In this document: one piece after another, positions 9,501 to 16,557 of the stretch
Layout of the letters: each line of letters begins with the position of its first letter
How positions within the stretch are numbered: the stretch's first letter is position 1
Origin: Acinetobacter pittii ATCC 19004 = CIP 70.29
GTDB taxonomy: Bacteria > Pseudomonadota > Gammaproteobacteria > Pseudomonadales > Moraxellaceae
DNA length: 64,000 nucleotides
Reading direction: 5' to 3'
Assembly (NCBI RefSeq): GCF_000369045.1
Contig: NZ_KB849797.1
Location: 80,844-144,843 of the forward strand
The notes under the pieces: generated by a model
The model's input: the letters and a program-made list of their open reading frames with translations, nothing else
Database searches by the model: none
Told to the model about the DNA's origin: nothing
Program-made: the position numbers and the translations under genes

Positions 9501-9526
9501 AAACCACAAGCAAATGCTTGTGGTTT
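9501..9526 (-). terminator. Rho-independent terminator of the secreted-protein gene at 9561
   Basis: A perfect 12-bp stem (AAACCACAAGCA and TGCTTGTGGTTT) has a 2-base centre. Read on the minus strand a run of T follows it. It lies 35 bases after the stop of the gene at 9561-9890 and separates it from the zinc-ribbon/DUF932 pair. Confidence 0.85.
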
Positions 9527-9560
9527 GATTGAGCTTTATGTCGTTTTAGATTAAGTCAAA

Positions 9561-9890
9561 TTAACGAGTTACTTTTGGAGTCGCTAAACCTTTCTTGCTA
9601 CAAGGTTGGATACTTTCAATATATTGACCATCTCCAGTGTCTTTAAAGAAACCATGTTTTGATTTGATTTCTAAACATTGCCCCTTCTTAAAAGGTTTAA
9701 CTTGTGGAACGACTTTAGCTGGTATAGCGTAGCTATTTAAAATGACTTCGCCTTTAGTAGTTGGAAATACAACTGACTCTTCGCCGTAATAGACATTGGC
9801 TTTAAGTGTAATCTGCTCAGTTTTAGCAAAAGCAATAGAACTGAGTGAAAGACTTAAAATTCCACATGCGATAAGTTTGATTGGGTTCAT
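9561..9890 (-). CDS. Small secreted protein, unknown function
   Basis: A 109-residue protein with a signal peptide (residues 1-22, cleavage after AFA). The mature protein of about 87 residues is basic, with two Cys (KGQCLEIKS and IQPCSKKG) that could form a disulfide. The spacing of the rest suggests a small beta-rich fold. It ends in VTR. It lies 58 bases downstream of the membrane-protein gene at 9949 and has its own strong terminator. I do not recognise a family. The envelope location is inferred from the signal peptide. Confidence 0.7.
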   Translation of the reverse strand: MNPIKLIACGILSLSLSSIAFAKTEQITLKANVYYGEESVVFPTTKGEVILNSYAIPAKVVPQVKPFKKGQCLEIKSKHGFFKDTGDGQYIESIQPCSKKGLATPKVTR

Positions 9891-9948
9891 GGTATTTTCT
9901 CTGATTAAGTAAAGTAATAATTAAACGAATGCTACAGACCAGCTTTAA

Positions 9949-10647
9949 TTAGTGACCAAAGCATGGCTGGTATCCTTCGTGAAGGACTTGATTGCTGTTC
10001 TTATCCCAACTCACCACATACCAAGTACATTGGTAACGGTCAGAGTCCCATGCAGTACGATAGGTCATGGTATTACCTTGCTGGCTCCATCCTTCAACTC
10101 GTTTACTCACCTGATCTGGACTTGAGCGGCCCCATACATTCATGAGATGTGACGCTAACATTTGATCAATATTCGGGATGGTTGACTTTAAATCAGCTGG
10201 AGCAGATTTGATTGGCTTTAATCCATAGCGAGAAGCATTGGAACTTAAGGTTTTCCCTTCATGGTACTCACCATCAACTTCTGAACTGAGATTACCTAGA
10301 CTTGTATCTTGTGCTTTTGCCTGATCAACCGCGGCTATTGCCCCCGCAACAACCTCATCTTCAGCTTGTGAATGAGCAGATTCTGATTCCGGGTTTTCCA
10401 CCATACTTTCAATTCCAGTGAAACCTGATTCAACGGGTTCCGATGCTGCTTGTGTTGTGGCAGATTGATTTTGTACCTTAGATTGTTCTAAAGCGAGTTG
10501 TGCTAACTGAAGTTCAGTTTGTCGTTTTTGATGTTGATTAAATAAAATACCGCCTGCAATTAACACCGCCATCATGACTACAGTTAACAACCAATATAAC
10601 GGTGGTATCTTTTTAGTTGAGTTAGTGCTGTTCTTTATCATATTCAT
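9949..10647 (-). CDS. Single-pass membrane protein with periplasmic C-terminal domain, unknown
   Basis: A 232-residue protein. A short basic N-terminus is followed by one membrane helix (about residues 16-37, PLYWLLTVVMMAVLIAGGIL), a Gln/Ala-rich probably coiled-coil stretch (about 38-70), and an acidic low-complexity linker. A C-terminal domain (about 150-232) contains WGRSSPDQV, TYRTAWDSDRYQCTWYV and a final Cys-Phe-Gly-His. AAGGT precedes the ATG by six bases. It lies between a secreted-protein gene and a J-domain gene on the same strand. Type IV secretion or pilus accessory proteins can have this layout, but I see no specific match. Confidence 0.68.
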   Translation of the reverse strand: MNMIKNSTNSTKKIPPLYWLLTVVMMAVLIAGGILFNQHQKRQTELQLAQLALEQSKVQNQSATTQAASEPVESGFTGIESMVENPESESAHSQAEDEVVAGAIAAVDQAKAQDTSLGNLSSEVDGEYHEGKTLSSNASRYGLKPIKSAPADLKSTIPNIDQMLASHLMNVWGRSSPDQVSKRVEGWSQQGNTMTYRTAWDSDRYQCTWYVVSWDKNSNQVLHEGYQPCFGH

Positions 10648-10728
10648 ATCATTACCTTGAAATAGAGGATATACGGCGCTTTAGGGCTGCCTTCATTGGG
10701 GTAATATGTAAGTAAAAATTCTTTATTT

Positions 10729-11802
10729 TCAGTTATTGTCCAAATAGCTCTTTAATAGAGTCCGTGCTTCATTCAGTTGCTGTGCTTGGCTTTCAATGAG
10801 CTGACGAACAGACTCTGGAAGGTTCTGATATTTATCTGGATGGAACTCAGCCATCTTTTTCCGGTAAGCAGCTTGAAGGGTTTGCTCACACAATACTTCA
10901 GACTGAATTTCAAGAAGTTTGCAGGCCTGTAGTTGTTCCTTAGTCAGATAAGAAACTTTTTTCTGATCTATTTCCTCTGCCAGACATTGATAGATAATTT
11001 TGACGAGGTCAGGAAGAACTGCCTTAGAGACATTAGCTACACGGCACAAATGGGTCATGAAAAGATCAGCCTGATTCTGCTCAACCTGACCCAGTGCCAT
11101 GGCGTAGACCAGTTGTTCGATCATCTCCGTACGAAGTTTATAAGCCAGCACATCTTTCAGTTCTGCAAAGCGATGCAATAATTCTTCATAATCGAAGTTT
11201 GGTTTTTGATTCATTAGTTGTTCAACATACTGATGTACTGCTTGATTATTCAATTTAGAAAAATGACTGGATAGCGCTTCTTTCGACTGAGCATTCCATT
11301 GACCCACAGTAAATGTAATAAAATAAGCAAACAGATCAACAATCACCTTCAGTTCTGCATCAATCTGTGGTGGAGCTTGGTAGGTCTCTGTTTGTCCCTG
11401 ACAGACTTCATTTAGAAATGAAGCCAATGTTCGTACTGTTCCCTTATCCAATTGGTTAAAGGTCAAAGTTTCCATCCGATTCAGTACGATGCCATGATTA
11501 ATGACGCCAATATCTGCCTCGACATGATGAATACTTTTAAAGAGATAAACCGCTTCATCTCCAAAGCTTTCTTTATAAAAGAGTCCTGTCGCCGTCACAC
11601 AAAGTCCAGCTTTAGCACTGCCAAATACCGTATCGTCAATTAGCATAAGGATTTCATCTGGATGAATTCCTTGAGGGAGATAACTCATAGCCCCTTGCAA
11701 TTTTTTATAAGGAATAGCGGGTGCAAAATAAATATTGTCACTCGCTCTTAACATCAACATCCAACGGCTTTTCTGGAGTGATTCTCTCGATATGATTGTC
11801 AT
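10729..11802 (-). CDS. C-terminal J-domain protein
   Basis: A 357-residue protein whose last 65 residues form a J domain: LQAAYRKKMAEFHPDKYQN with the essential HPD triad. A helical middle region (about residues 150-290) is compatible with a TerB-like or other co-chaperone fold. The N-terminal part (about 20-110) is beta-rich with DDTVFGSAKAGLCVT, a sequence style seen in short Bacterial-PH-like modules that read a default stored value. J domains recruit and activate DnaK, so the protein probably targets DnaK to a client bound by the N-terminal region. It is encoded in a block with envelope proteins. The J domain is certain. The client is unknown. Confidence 0.78.
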   Translation of the reverse strand: MTIISRESLQKSRWMLMLRASDNIYFAPAIPYKKLQGAMSYLPQGIHPDEILMLIDDTVFGSAKAGLCVTATGLFYKESFGDEAVYLFKSIHHVEADIGVINHGIVLNRMETLTFNQLDKGTVRTLASFLNEVCQGQTETYQAPPQIDAELKVIVDLFAYFITFTVGQWNAQSKEALSSHFSKLNNQAVHQYVEQLMNQKPNFDYEELLHRFAELKDVLAYKLRTEMIEQLVYAMALGQVEQNQADLFMTHLCRVANVSKAVLPDLVKIIYQCLAEEIDQKKVSYLTKEQLQACKLLEIQSEVLCEQTLQAAYRKKMAEFHPDKYQNLPESVRQLIESQAQQLNEARTLLKSYLDNN

Positions 11803-11824
11803 GGCAACTTCCCCAATTTAGCGA

Positions 11825-11971
11825 CTAAAACAACCAACGTAGAAAATCAGCAGGCCAAACAAGTGCCCGACCCAAAGAATATGAACCAGAATAAATAGGG
11901 TACTGCCAAATCAAATACAGCCAATAACCAATCACAATGGTGAAATAAAGGCCAATCAATGGATGTTTCAT
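11825..11971 (-). CDS. 48-residue hydrophobic membrane protein
   Basis: The frame starts MKHPLIGLYFTIVIGYW and stays hydrophobic and aromatic to the end. It contains one clear membrane helix (about residues 4-22) and ends RWLF. AGGAATTTAC immediately precedes the ATG, a good ribosome-binding site. It lies between the lipoprotein gene at 12072 and the J-domain gene, all on the same strand, so it could be part of that unit. It is short, so the call rests on the ribosome-binding site, location and composition. Confidence 0.5.
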   Translation of the reverse strand: MKHPLIGLYFTIVIGYWLYLIWQYPIYSGSYSLGRALVWPADFLRWLF

Positions 11972-12071
11972 TGTAAATTCCTCATTTTTTTAGGTAAGCC
12001 TATCCAACCCACTGCTCTATGGCAGCAGGTGAGATCAAAAGACAAACTAAGATTTAATGTGAATACGAGCT

Positions 12072-12338
12072 CTAAAGTTTATGTGCACATTGCTGACCAG
12101 ACTTAAAAGACACCTCTTCGAAATCCTCTGGCATCCTGACTTGCATCATGCCAATCGCCTCCAGCTTTTCTTCACCATAATGTTCTTCCATCCTGTCGTA
12201 GAAGCAGGAACAGAAACTGCGACTTCCTCCCGTATTCCTACAGCTTTGTTTCATACCCTTTTCGAAATCAGAAGAACAACCAGTAACCAACAAAATACTG
12301 ACACCTACCAAACCCATCAAAATTTTATTTTTCATCAT
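12072..12338 (-). CDS. Small lipoprotein, unknown function
   Basis: An 88-residue protein with a lipoprotein signal peptide. The lipobox is LVTGC, with Cys21 as the acylation site when the ATG at 12338 is used. An upstream start at 12359 is possible but has no ribosome-binding site. The mature protein has three further Cys (SCRNTGGSRSFCSCFYD) and a C-terminal QQCAHKL, so two disulfides are likely. The pattern CxxTGGS..CxCxYD is seen in many short proteobacterial lipoproteins of unknown role. It is the first gene of the minus-strand block 12338-8069. Confidence 0.68.
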   Translation of the reverse strand: MMKNKILMGLVGVSILLVTGCSSDFEKGMKQSCRNTGGSRSFCSCFYDRMEEHYGEEKLEAIGMMQVRMPEDFEEVSFKSGQQCAHKL

Positions 12339-12359
12339 TTTATCCAGTGACGTCGTCAT

Positions 12360-12881
12360 GGAGCTTAGGCTTTTTTAGGCAACACGAAGCCTTGCCATGG
12401 TGTAGCTCACATGACATTTTTTTAAGTAAATTTTTAGACGAAAAGATCTAAAGCTTGAGAAACTAGAAGTTCATCAAATCCTATTAAAACTAATCAGGCG
12501 TTATAAAAAGAATATGCATAGCCAACTCCTTTATATTGGGAGTTCTGCCAAAGCATTAGAGAATTATGGTGGCAGAACGAGAAAGGGTTGACAGACCGGA
12601 TTGGATTGACACCAGCACACTCGAAAGTGTCCCTCTCCCGTCCTACCGCAACGGGAGGAGACGAGATGTACCCTCAAAATTATTCCTCAGAAGGAATAAC
12701 TCTGATGCAACCCAATAAAACGGTCTGTCAAAACCGACTGGCAATGTGGCCAGCAAGCAAAGGATAATGTGCAATATTTAAGGTGTCAATGATCTATCGA
12801 CTAAGTCGTAAAGTGATTGTTATTGTTTTTCATTAGATTAATTCTTTAAACTAACCATTAGGTAAATTTAAGGATGATTCA
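12360..12881. other. Gene-free stretch with dense inverted repeats
   Basis: The 522 bases between the lipoprotein gene and the small plus-strand gene hold no convincing coding frame. The first 180 bases are plain AT-rich sequence. The part from 12541 to 12753 is packed with inverted repeats and is described separately. The last 120 bases lead into the ribosome-binding site of the gene at 12882. Confidence 0.7.
12541..12753. ncRNA. Candidate multi-branched structured RNA
   Basis: Six inverted repeats are nested or adjacent here. An outer 8-bp hairpin is GTTCTGCC (12542) with GGCAGAAC (12571). A perfect 11-bp closing stem is TTGACAGACCG (12588-12598) with CGGTCTGTCAA (12721-12731). Three hairpins lie inside that stem: ACACT/AGTGT with loop CGAA (12617-12630), CTCCCGT/ACGGGAG (12635-12657) and TTATTCCT/AGGAATAA (12680-12699). 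A final hairpin is CTGGC/GCCAG (12738-12753). The 11-bp stem plus three internal hairpins resembles a four-way junction. I match it to no known RNA family, and the transcribed strand is not clear. It could instead be a DNA element such as a recombination or replication site. Confidence 0.5.
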
Positions 12882-13097
12882 GTGTTTCGGTTAAAGTGTC
12901 TTGGTGGTCCACTGTATGGACAAGAATATTCTCATGCTCAGGATGAGTTTATTTTTAAAGACAAACAGACAGGAAAGCAGACGCGTTATCGAAAGCAGGC
13001 TTTAAACTTCACCCCACCCCAAGAGTTCTTTATAGCAGAGTCAATTTCTACAACCGTAGCCTACAATCTTGCATTGCAATTAATGAAACGCTATTGA
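12882..13097 (+). CDS. Small hypothetical protein, 71 residues
   Basis: The frame starts with GTG at 12882, eight bases after AGGA, and reads MFRLKCLGGPLYGQEYSHAQ to a stop at 13097. It is basic with no signal peptide or membrane helix. The GGPLYGQE opening is shared with short proteins I have seen in plasmid and phage contexts, but I give no family name. It stands alone between the structured region and a repeat-bearing gap. Confidence 0.55.
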   Translation: MFRLKCLGGPLYGQEYSHAQDEFIFKDKQTGKQTRYRKQALNFTPPQEFFIAESISTTVAYNLALQLMKRY

Positions 13098-13280
13098 GAC
13101 CTTTTAGTAATACAAAGACATACTATTAACTAACCAATAATGAGTGATTTTCTAGCACTTGATTCAGTCCATAATAAATTTATAATCCAGTAGAATGCTT
13201 CACAGTACTACAAGTTTAGTCCAACAATTATAACTCTAAGCTACATTTTGATTTTGACTACTTTTCACCCAAAACATCGC

Positions 13281-13312
13281 AAGTCGGTACAGAATCATCA
13301 TAAGTCGGTACA
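13281..13312. repeat. Two direct repeats AAGTCGGTACA spaced by two helical turns
   Basis: AAGTCGGTACA occurs at 13281-13291 and 13302-13312. The start-to-start distance is 21 bp, so both copies face the same side of the helix. A related sequence, ATAAGTCGTAACT, occurs on the minus strand in the palindrome at 13394-13418. This suits an operator or a Rep-protein binding site (iteron). Confidence 0.6.
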
Positions 13313-13393
13313 TAAATGGAGTGCAGTTTAACACCTAACACCCCTCTACAAATGCTCATAATTCACTCTCAAGTTAAGCTAAATCATTTTTAA

Positions 13394-13418
13394 ATTATAA
13401 GTAGTTACGACTTATAAT
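13394..13418. promoter_or_regulatory. Operator-like palindrome upstream of the 370-residue protein
   Basis: ATTATAAGT (13394-13402) and ACTTATAAT (13410-13418) form a 9-bp inverted repeat around AGTTACG. The right arm includes TATAAT, a potential -10 element, 40 bases ahead of the ATG at 13459. A repressor bound here would cover the promoter. Confidence 0.6.
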
Positions 13419-13458
13419 ATATGCACTTCTTTTAAAATGAATAAGTGAACTTGATTAC

Positions 13459-14571
13459 ATGGCAACTTCAGCTAAAAAAAATGCTAAGGCTAAACAAGAA
13501 ACCACATCTACGATTAACATCAAAAAACTTATTGGCTTAATTGACCAACTTGAAGAACATATTATTAAAAGACATAAATTTCCCTATGGTTTGCCATCAG
13601 CCTATGCCGAACACTACAAAGCTTATTTACCCGAACAAATGGAACCTATCAGTGAAGAAATGACGGATAATGACCGAAAGTGGTTTTATGAACAGCTTGA
13701 TCAAGGCTTATTAAAAGAATCGCCAGAACAAAAGGCTCTCCGTCAACAGGCATGGAGATTACCCCCACCATTACTTCGAGGTAAATCGGAAATTTACATC
13801 TACATTCCCGAAGAGGACCGACTTGCCCGACACTATAGCGAAATCGCGACTGAAATTCGTAAATTCAAAAACTTGGTATCAACTAAAACCAGAATATTCA
13901 AAAAAACAGCACAACAAGCTGAGAAACATTTTGAAGAAGCATTTCGTCTCTACTCCAAACATTATGATTGTTCTTTCTATATCTACACGCTACCAGAAGA
14001 TATCTATAAACAGATTAGGCAATCTCAATTAGCCCGAAACAGCCATAAAAAATCCCAGAGGGTAAAAAAAACTTACCTCTCACTTGTTCAACGTTTTATT
14101 ACCAGTAATCAAAAAACTTACTCAAGTATGGATACGGTTCTAGGAGCCATTGAGCAGCAAGCTATCTCAAAAATTCCAGAATACCTCACTCAAGAATACA
14201 ATGCTGAAATAGAACATTGTTTACGAAAAAAAGAAGAAGCTGAATATTTTCTTTTTGCAGCTCGAAATGATCTATCTACAGCTGAAGTCAAAGAAATTGA
14301 AGAATATGGTAAAAAAACTGTAATCATACAAGCTCAGAACCGTGATCAACCCCTAACTTCTTTTGCAGGTCGCCCTATCGAACGTTATAAGGAAATAAGA
14401 GTATTTTATCAGAAAAAGATTTCTGCCTTAGAAACTCAAAAAAGTAAAATTAGAACCGACGATCAGAGAATGAAGTTACTGAATAGCGCTAAATCTTGGT
14501 TAAAGGAAAGCGAGCCAAGCCTATATGATGCGCTGAACATTTTTATAGAAAAGAAAGGTAGAAAACTTTAG
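13459..14571 (+). CDS. Unrecognised 370-residue element protein
   Basis: The frame starts ATG at 13459. The protein begins with a Lys/Ala-rich tail (MATSAKKNAKAKQETT) and is highly charged, mostly helical, with coiled-coil potential at about residues 240-340. There is no signal peptide or membrane helix, so it is probably cytoplasmic. The basic N-terminal tail and Lys-rich middle (NSHKKSQRVKKTY) suggest nucleic-acid binding. A segment near residue 105 (WRLPPPLLRGKSEIYIYIPEEDRL) is the most distinctive stretch. I recognise no family. The operator-like palindrome upstream suggests tight regulation, and its position between other element genes suggests a role in the mobile element. Confidence 0.65.
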   Translation: MATSAKKNAKAKQETTSTINIKKLIGLIDQLEEHIIKRHKFPYGLPSAYAEHYKAYLPEQMEPISEEMTDNDRKWFYEQLDQGLLKESPEQKALRQQAWRLPPPLLRGKSEIYIYIPEEDRLARHYSEIATEIRKFKNLVSTKTRIFKKTAQQAEKHFEEAFRLYSKHYDCSFYIYTLPEDIYKQIRQSQLARNSHKKSQRVKKTYLSLVQRFITSNQKTYSSMDTVLGAIEQQAISKIPEYLTQEYNAEIEHCLRKKEEAEYFLFAARNDLSTAEVKEIEEYGKKTVIIQAQNRDQPLTSFAGRPIERYKEIRVFYQKKISALETQKSKIRTDDQRMKLLNSAKSWLKESEPSLYDALNIFIEKKGRKL

Positions 14572-14839
14572 AATTCCCCTCCCACCCCAATAAAAATCCG
14601 ATCACTCACATAATTTATTTAGAGCCTGTTAGTTCTACACTGACATGCTCTTAAAAAAAATTAATAAATTTTTAAAAGAGTAATAATTACAATGAAATTT
14701 CTATATTTTAAAGATTTTAAATACATATATATCAGTAGCTTAAATAAATTCTTCGCAGATTTTTAGAGGGTGCTTAATTTTTTTCTAGAATTTCCCTTAT
14801 GCAATCAAGCATACAAAACTTGCTACATAAGGAACCAAT

Positions 14840-14965
14840 ATGACCAACTCAAACCTAAGCCAGCAACACATCAAATTAATAAGTACATTCAATTGGAAGC
14901 TTAGCAATTTACGGGTGTGGGTCACCCGAAGAATAGCTCAACGAAGCCATTTAAATGCTGCATAA
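14840..14965 (+). CDS. Possible 41-residue basic peptide
   Basis: ATG at 14840 follows AAGGAACCAAT, a good ribosome-binding site at good spacing. The frame encodes MTNSNLSQQHIKLISTFNWK followed by a basic tail rich in Arg (VWVTRRIAQRS) to TAA at 14965. A small regulatory peptide of the element is possible. The evidence is the ribosome-binding site and composition only. Confidence 0.35.
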   Translation: MTNSNLSQQHIKLISTFNWKLSNLRVWVTRRIAQRSHLNAA

Positions 14966-15229
14966 CGCAGGACATCACAACTTTTAAAAAGTCCTCGTAT
15001 TACCGTCATTTTTTGGTAGAGCATTCTCGAAGTAAAGTGCAATCGGCTTTTCGGTTTAAATACAATTGTAATAAGTAATATTAGATATATGTAATTAATC
15101 TACTAGATACTTATTGTCATAAGCAGTGTGCCTTAGCAAATACTGCTTATAGATTAGATTGATTTAATTGTGTATCCATTTGAGATGAATACACTCCAGA
15201 TAGATTAGCCAATATCCACTCTACGCCTA

Positions 15230-15263
15230 CCCTAATGGACATTTCTAAACGATGTCCATAGGG
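15230..15263. repeat. Hairpin upstream of the Gp2-like replication gene
   Basis: CCCTAATGGACAT (15230-15242) pairs with ATGTCCATAGGG (15252-15263), giving 12 pairs with one bulged A and a 9-base loop. It lies 57 bases ahead of the replication-protein start. It could be a replication-origin hairpin, a terminator or a leader structure. No T-run follows. Confidence 0.5.
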
Positions 15264-15320
15264 AGAGCATTTACCTCATGACGCCTGATACGTAATTAAT
15301 TATTTGTATGTAGGTATACT

Positions 15321-16556
15321 ATGAAATCTCTGAACAACACAGCTAAACCAATTCTTCCACCTATCGCACAGTTCTCAGTTGCAGATAGAGATGCATTCCT
15401 AGAACAGCTCAAGGAAGATTTTTCAACTCATGAGTACATGACAGAAAACGGTAAGATTAAAATATTCAAAACGAGTATAAACCCTGAAGTTGAAAAAATG
15501 CTCAGTCGTGTTGAGTTCATCAAGTATTTTGAGAAAGAGCGCCCAATCGCTACTCTTAAATCTGTTCAAAGTTTTAAGGGCAAAGAGCAACTACGTGTTG
15601 AATATGCGAAGGATATTCCACTTTTGCTTAAGTGCCAGCTTACAACAATCTTTGTGTCTGCTCACTCTGGCAATTACAAGATGGGCATAGAGTTACAGGC
15701 CTTTAAGGATTCATTCTTAGAACTTTCAAAGGAAGAACAATATACCCTTTATGAATTTTCTCTGATCAATCAGTGTTACACATCTGAACAGGCTCAGGCT
15801 TATGTTGCAGCTTTAATTAAATTTCAGAAGTTGTTTGCAATAAGAATGAGCAGTGCCTCAATTCGTAAACAACTTTCGAATCGTGCTAGTAATCGACGCC
15901 GTTCTAAAGAGCGTTGTGTTGAGCTTGTAGAGACTCTACTCAAGATCCATTCTCGAATCCTTGTTGTTCGAGTAGACCTAGGATTAATACGCGATCCAGC
16001 TAAGCTTCAACAGCTTGCTATCTCAACTGATTTTGCTCAGGCTGAACATGATAGTGAGTTTATGCAAGAGTCTTTTATTCGGTTCTATGATGCATCTAAG
16101 CATAATCAGCTTAAGCAAGCGCTCGGGTATATCCTGCGTATTGAACACACCCCAACCAAGGGATTCCATGGACATCTTTATTACTTCTTCAATGCCAATG
16201 ACCATCGTGAGGACATCACGTGGGGGCAATATATTGCTGAGAAATGGAGGGTTGCTACAAACAATCTTGGGACTGCTTTTATCTGCAATATGAAGAAAGA
16301 TGAGTACCGCTATCGTGCCTTAGGCATTTTGGAGTATACCGACCATGAAATGCTTAAGAATCTCAAGGCTACGTTTGACTACATATGCAAAAATGATCAG
16401 TACTTCGCCTTTACTAATGGAGAACAAATTCGGAGCTTCCGAACAAGCCAAATACCAAAAGTTCCTGCTACCAAACTTGGCCGTCCACGCAAGTTCGAGC
16501 AACTTAACCTACTAGACTCTGATCAGTCAGATGATGCTCAAGTAGGAGGACAGTAA
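15321..16556 (+). CDS. Inovirus-Gp2/YagK-like replication protein
   Basis: A 411-residue protein. The central and C-terminal parts match the Inovirus Gp2 / YagK-YfjJ type: RILVVRVDLGL near residue 215, then YILRIEHTPTKGFHGHLYYFF. The latter holds the His-hydrophobic-His-type pair H283-G-H285 typical of rolling-circle (HUH) initiators. A C-terminal tail contains KVPATKLGRPRKFE. Such proteins occur in filamentous phages, their satellites and integrated elements and are presumed to start replication. It is followed by a two-base gap to the next gene, whose AGGAGG lies inside its last codons, so the two are co-transcribed. The family assignment comes from motif reading. Nicking activity is inferred. 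Confidence 0.72.
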   Translation: MKSLNNTAKPILPPIAQFSVADRDAFLEQLKEDFSTHEYMTENGKIKIFKTSINPEVEKMLSRVEFIKYFEKERPIATLKSVQSFKGKEQLRVEYAKDIPLLLKCQLTTIFVSAHSGNYKMGIELQAFKDSFLELSKEEQYTLYEFSLINQCYTSEQAQAYVAALIKFQKLFAIRMSSASIRKQLSNRASNRRRSKERCVELVETLLKIHSRILVVRVDLGLIRDPAKLQQLAISTDFAQAEHDSEFMQESFIRFYDASKHNQLKQALGYILRIEHTPTKGFHGHLYYFFNANDHREDITWGQYIAEKWRVATNNLGTAFICNMKKDEYRYRALGILEYTDHEMLKNLKATFDYICKNDQYFAFTNGEQIRSFRTSQIPKVPATKLGRPRKFEQLNLLDSDQSDDAQVGGQ

Positions 16557-16557
16557 C

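Larger units (their letters stand above)
13098..13458. other. Gene-free promoter region with two repeat systems
   Basis: The 361 bases ahead of the 370-residue protein hold no gene. They contain two 11-bp direct repeats 21 bp apart (13281, 13302) and an imperfect palindrome at 13394-13418, both described separately. Confidence 0.6.
14572..15320. other. Long gap with one possible small gene and hairpins
   Basis: In these 749 bases I see one plausible 41-residue frame (14840-14965), short hairpins at 14914-14928 (GGGTG/CACCC) and around 14970-15000 (GGAC/GTCC), and a 12-bp stem at 15230-15263. The remainder is AT-rich and without an open frame. It precedes the Gp2-like replication gene, so replication or control sites are plausible. 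Confidence 0.55.

Noticed and set aside
9327-9509. 60-residue minus-strand frame overlapping the zinc-ribbon gene
   Set aside because: It shows no feature of its own and shares its sequence with a gene that has clear CxxC motifs; likely a shadow frame.
12588-12731. Hammerhead ribozyme or retron non-coding RNA
   Set aside because: CGAAA and CTGATG occur but in the wrong order and without the CTGANGA core; no reverse transcriptase gene is near.
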